A stretch of DNA of 22,944 nucleotides, taken from positions 1 to 22,944 of the forward strand of contig JBBSMX010000061.1 of assembly GCA_038232935.1 (NCBI GenBank). The letters are read 5' to 3'. Below the pieces are notes generated by a model, which ran no database searches, was not told the origin of the DNA, and saw only the letters and a list, made by a program, of their open reading frames with translations. The position numbers and the translations under genes are program-made. The first letter of the stretch is position 1. Each line of letters opens with the position of its first letter. This stretch comes from JBBSMX01 sp038232935. Lineage in GTDB: Bacteria; Bacteroidota; Rhodothermia; Rhodothermales; JANQRZ01. Of this stretch, positions 19,795 to 22,944 are shown piece by piece.

Positions 19795-22731
19795 ATGAAA
19801 CTGCTTCTCGCGCTCTGTCTGTTCGTGCTCGCCGCCTTCCCGACCGCAGCGCAGCAGGACAGCAGCAAGATCTTCCCCTACGAGTACGCCGTCCGCGACC
19901 TCGACAACGGCCTCCGCGTCATCGTCATCCCGACGGACTACCCCGACATCGTCTCGCTCTACATCCCCGTCTCCGTCGGAAGCCGGAACGAGATCGAGCC
20001 CGGTAAGTCCGGCTTCGCCCACTTCTTCGAGCACATGATGTTTCGCGGGACCGAGGCCTATCCCGCCGCCAAGTACCAGGCCCTCCTGAAGAACGCCGGG
20101 GCCGACCAGAACGCGTACACGACCGACGACCGGACCGTCTACCACACGACCTTCTCGAAGGACGATCTCGAAACGATGATGATGCTGGAGGCCGACCGCT
20201 TCCAGAATCTGAAGTATTCCGACGCCGACTTCCGGACCGAAGCGCTCGCCGTGCTCGGCGAATACAACAAGAACTCGGCGGACCCGATCTCCAAGCTGTT
20301 CGAGGTCCAGCGCAACGCCGCCTTCGCCAAGCACACGTACAAGCACACCACGATGGGTTTCATCGAAGACGTCGAGGTGATGCCGGAGCAGTTCGATTAC
20401 AGCCGGACCTTCTTCGACCGCTTCTACCGGCCGGAGAACGCGTCCATCGTCGTCGCCGGCGATGTGGACCCGGAGACCGTATTCGGTCTCGCTGAGAAAT
20501 ATTGGGGCGGCTGGAAGCCCGGCAGCTACACCGCCGAGATCCCCGCTGAACCCGAGCCCACCGGCGCGATCTACGAGCACGTGGCGTGGGAGACGCCGAC
20601 GCTCCCGTGGGTGACCGTCGCCTTCCACGGCCCGGCCTCCTACGGTGCGGACGACGCCGACATGCGCGCCGCCGACGTCATCGCGAGTTACGCATTTAGC
20701 TCGTCCTCCGACCTCTACCGCACGCTCGTCGTGGACGAGCAGAAGGTGGACCAACTCTGGCCCTCGTTCCCCGACCGCGCCGACCCCGCCCTCCTCACGA
20801 TTGCGGCGCGGGTGAAGGACCCCGCCGACGTGTGGGCCGTCCGCGACCAGATCCAGCAGACGCTCGCCGATCTCCGTGAGAACGGCGTCGACGCCGACCG
20901 GCTGGAGGCGATCAAGAGCAACCTCAAGTACGGCTTCGCCAACGGGCTCGACAACTCCCCGGCCATCGCCGGGGCGCTCGCCTCGTACGTCGCCGCGACA
21001 CGTGACATCGAGACGATCAACGAGGTCTACGCCCGCTACGACGCGCTCACGCCCGCCGCCGTGCAAGCCGCTGCGAACACCTACTTCACCGACGACCGGA
21101 TGGTCGTCGTCACGCTCTCGCACGACGAACTCCCGCCGACCGACCTCGAAGTCGGCTCCGTGGATGCCCGCGTCGCCGACGCGCGCACGATGAACGGCGG
21201 GTCGATGGGAGCGGAGATGGGGACCGGCACCGCCAGCGCGATGATCAAGCCGGTGCGCGCGCCACAGCCCTCCGGGAAAAAGTTCTTCGAAACGCTCGTG
21301 CAGGGTTCGGCCTCGCCGCTGGTGGACTTCCGCTTTCTGTTCACGACGGGCGCTACCGACGATCCCGAGGGCAAAGAGGGCCTCGCCGAACTCACCGCCC
21401 GGATGGTCGCCGACGCGGGGAGCGAGGCGATGACGTACAGCGAGATCCAGCAGGCGCTCTTCCCGCTCGCGGCCGGCTTCGGCGCGCAGGTGGACAAGGA
21501 GATGACGGTCTTCAGCGGACGCACGCACCGCGACAACCTCGAACGCTACTACCAGATCGCCTCCGGCCAACTCCTCCACCCCGCCTTCCGGGACGAGGAC
21601 TTCCAGCGCGTCAAGAGCAACCTCATCAACGAGATCCGTGTCGGTCTCCGCTCCAACAACGACGAGGAATTGGGCAAGGAGGTGCTCTACGAGATGGTCT
21701 ATGCCGGGCACCCCTACGGCCACCTCACCCTCGGCCACATCGACGCCATCGAGTCGATCACGCTCGATGATGTACGCGCATTCTACCGCGATAACTACAC
21801 GCAGCGCGACCTCACACTCGGGCTCGCCGGGGACGTGTCGCCGGACTTCCTCGCCCGCGTCGAGGCCGACCTCACGGCGCTGCCCGAGGGCGAAGTGACC
21901 CGGCAGGCCCCGATCACGCAGCCAGCCATGCCCGACGGGATGGAGGTCACGCTCGTCGAGAAAGACACGCGCGGTGCGGCGATCTCGATGGGCTTCCCCA
22001 TCGACGTGACGCGGAGCAGCCCGGACTTCGTGGCGCTCTGGCTCGTCCGCTCCTACTTCGGCGAGCACCGCTCATCAAACTCGCACCTCTTCCAGCGCAT
22101 TCGCGAGGCGCGCGGGATGAACTACGGCGACTACGCGTACATCGAGTACTTCCCCAACGGGATGTTCCAGTTCCACCCCGACGCCAACCTCGCCCGGCAC
22201 AGCCAGCTCTTCCAGATCTGGATCCGCCCCGTCCCGCCGGAGCAGGCCCACTTCGCCATTCGGGCCGCGATGTACGAGCTGCAAAAGCTCGTCCGCGACG
22301 GGATGACGGAGGCGGACTTCGAGGCCACCCGTAACTACCTGCTGAAGTTCGCGGGCGTGCTCACCCAGAGCCAGGGTCGCCAGCTCGGCTATGCGCTCGA
22401 CTCCCGGTTCTACGGGACGCCCGCCTTCGGCGAGTTCATCCGCCAGGGGCTCCAGCGCCTCACGCTGGAGGAGGTGAACCGCGTGATCCGCGAGCATCTG
22501 CAAACCGACGACATGGCCCTCGTCGTCGTCACGCCGAACGCCGAGGATTTGGCCGAGCGGCTGGCGAAGAACAGCCCCTCGCCCATCGCCTACAATGCGC
22601 CGAAGCCCGACGAGATCATGGTCGAGGACGAGGTGATCCAGCAGTTTCCGCTCGGAATCGACCGCGAAGACATCCGGATCGTCCCGGCCGAGGAGGTCTT
22701 CGAGGGCGACGTGTTCACGGCGTCGGAATAG
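19795..22731 (+). CDS. M16-family zinc metalloprotease (pitrilysin-like)
   Basis: The product is 978 aa. A signal peptide (MKLLLALCLFVLAAFPTAA, cleaved before QQDSS) sends it to the periplasm. The first M16 module has the inverted zinc motif HFFEH (76-80) within SGFAHFFEHMMFRGTEAYP, with a downstream ligand in TEALAVLGEYNKN (E149 or E156). A second, inactive module begins near residue 505 (LVQGSASPLVDFRFLFTTGA), without HxxEH, and includes HPYGHLTLGHIDAIESITLDDVRAFYRDNY. The two-module size fits periplasmic M16 peptidases that degrade misfolded or small peptides. Its own putative promoter and a strong terminator bracket it, so it appears to be monocistronic. Confidence 0.92.
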   Translation: MKLLLALCLFVLAAFPTAAQQDSSKIFPYEYAVRDLDNGLRVIVIPTDYPDIVSLYIPVSVGSRNEIEPGKSGFAHFFEHMMFRGTEAYPAAKYQALLKNAGADQNAYTTDDRTVYHTTFSKDDLETMMMLEADRFQNLKYSDADFRTEALAVLGEYNKNSADPISKLFEVQRNAAFAKHTYKHTTMGFIEDVEVMPEQFDYSRTFFDRFYRPENASIVVAGDVDPETVFGLAEKYWGGWKPGSYTAEIPAEPEPTGAIYEHVAWETPTLPWVTVAFHGPASYGADDADMRAADVIASYAFSSSSDLYRTLVVDEQKVDQLWPSFPDRADPALLTIAARVKDPADVWAVRDQIQQTLADLRENGVDADRLEAIKSNLKYGFANGLDNSPAIAGALASYVAATRDIETINEVYARYDALTPAAVQAAANTYFTDDRMVVVTLSHDELPPTDLEVGSVDARVADARTMNGGSMGAEMGTGTASAMIKPVRAPQPSGKKFFETLVQGSASPLVDFRFLFTTGATDDPEGKEGLAELTARMVADAGSEAMTYSEIQQALFPLAAGFGAQVDKEMTVFSGRTHRDNLERYYQIASGQLLHPAFRDEDFQRVKSNLINEIRVGLRSNNDEELGKEVLYEMVYAGHPYGHLTLGHIDAIESITLDDVRAFYRDNYTQRDLTLGLAGDVSPDFLARVEADLTALPEGEVTRQAPITQPAMPDGMEVTLVEKDTRGAAISMGFPIDVTRSSPDFVALWLVRSYFGEHRSSNSHLFQRIREARGMNYGDYAYIEYFPNGMFQFHPDANLARHSQLFQIWIRPVPPEQAHFAIRAAMYELQKLVRDGMTEADFEATRNYLLKFAGVLTQSQGRQLGYALDSRFYGTPAFGEFIRQGLQRLTLEEVNRVIREHLQTDDMALVVVTPNAEDLAERLAKNSPSPIAYNAPKPDEIMVEDEVIQQFPLGIDREDIRIVPAEEVFEGDVFTASE

Positions 22732-22755
22732 CAGCGAGCTTCCTTCTCGGCTCTC

Positions 22756-22792
22756 AACAGGGGCGGGCGACAATGCCCGCCCCTGTTTTTTA
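22756..22792 (+). terminator. Intrinsic terminator of the M16 protease gene
   Basis: AACAGGGGCGGGC (22756-22768), loop GACAAT, GCCCGCCCCTGTT (22775-22787) form a perfect 13-bp GC-rich stem. The RNA then continues directly into a T-run. It starts 25 bp behind the stop codon of the protease. Confidence 0.9.
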
Positions 22793-22859
22793 TGGGGCTT
22801 TGCCTTAGTGTGAGAGACGATTGGTTGTAATCTTGGGGCGACTCCTTCCTCTACTCGCT

Positions 22860-22944
22860 ATGGCCGCCTTCTCCCTCGACTTCCGACAACGCATCCTCGA
22901 TGCCGCCTTACGAGACGACGCCACCGAGCAGGCTGTCGCCGACC
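22860..22944 (+). mobile_element. Start of an IS630-type transposase (partial)
   Basis: The ATG at 22860-22862 opens 28 residues to the window edge: MAAFSLDFRQRILDAALRDD then ATEQAVAD. The pattern FSLDFRQRILDA...ATEQ.VAD is the helix-turn-helix start of IS630/Tc1-like transposases. The left end of the element probably lies between the terminator at 22792 and this ATG, but its inverted repeat cannot be confirmed without the other end. Confidence 0.65.

Overview
The window looks like chromosomal DNA from a high-GC member of the Rhodothermota/Bacteroidota side of the bacteria, possibly a marine Rhodothermales or Rubricoccaceae-like organism. The evidence is a secreted beta-helix protein with a type IX secretion (T9SS) sorting tail, an almost complete lack of Shine-Dalgarno sites, short upstream motifs of the TAnnTTTG type, and strong GC-rich codon use. 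Placement at genus level is inference only.

Layout, left to right. (1) The start of a SurA/PpiD-like peptidyl-prolyl isomerase runs off the left edge. A large imperfect hairpin and a ribonuclease Z-like MBL hydrolase follow. (2) An AT-rich patch (about 1140-2305) carries a DUF6602-like protein with a PD-(D/E)XK-type nuclease signature. It abuts a ParE/RelE toxin-antitoxin pair that sits between two copies of the last 16 codons of a polyprenyl diphosphate synthase gene. (3) The intact polyprenyl synthase, then a vitamin B12/iron-type ABC importer (btuC permease, btuF lipoprotein), divergent from a diacylglycerol-kinase-like gene, an NtrC-type sigma-54 response regulator, a frameshifted lipoprotein, deoC and a SPOR lipoprotein. 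(4) An NTF2-like gene and a polyphosphate glucokinase gene, probably once neighbours, are now separated by about 2.1 kb carrying a T9SS beta-helix gene and the signal-peptide stub of a second secreted gene. About 200 bp of the old NTF2-glucokinase junction is duplicated on both sides. (5) An ergothioneine operon (egtB-egtD) reads leftward towards the glucokinase. (6) An accessory patch holds a second RelE/HigB-like toxin-antitoxin pair, an IS5-type transposase remnant fused to the broken end of an outer-membrane barrel gene, a small membrane protein and an OsmC-family protein. (7) A large two-module M16 zinc protease has a clear terminator, and an IS630-type transposase begins at the right edge.

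The most unusual signal is that two unrelated accessory cassettes (toxin-antitoxin; T9SS beta-helix) have the same architecture: foreign DNA flanked by direct copies of the 3' end of a housekeeping gene. In the polyprenyl synthase case the two copies differ almost only at synonymous positions. This is the pattern expected when an integrating element or a diverged allele restores the gene it enters. Several families of short intergenic repeats (C-rich/G-quadruplex-like, GATTCGC-type and GTCCACCG-type) sit against start codons and gene ends and have extended or shifted reading frames.
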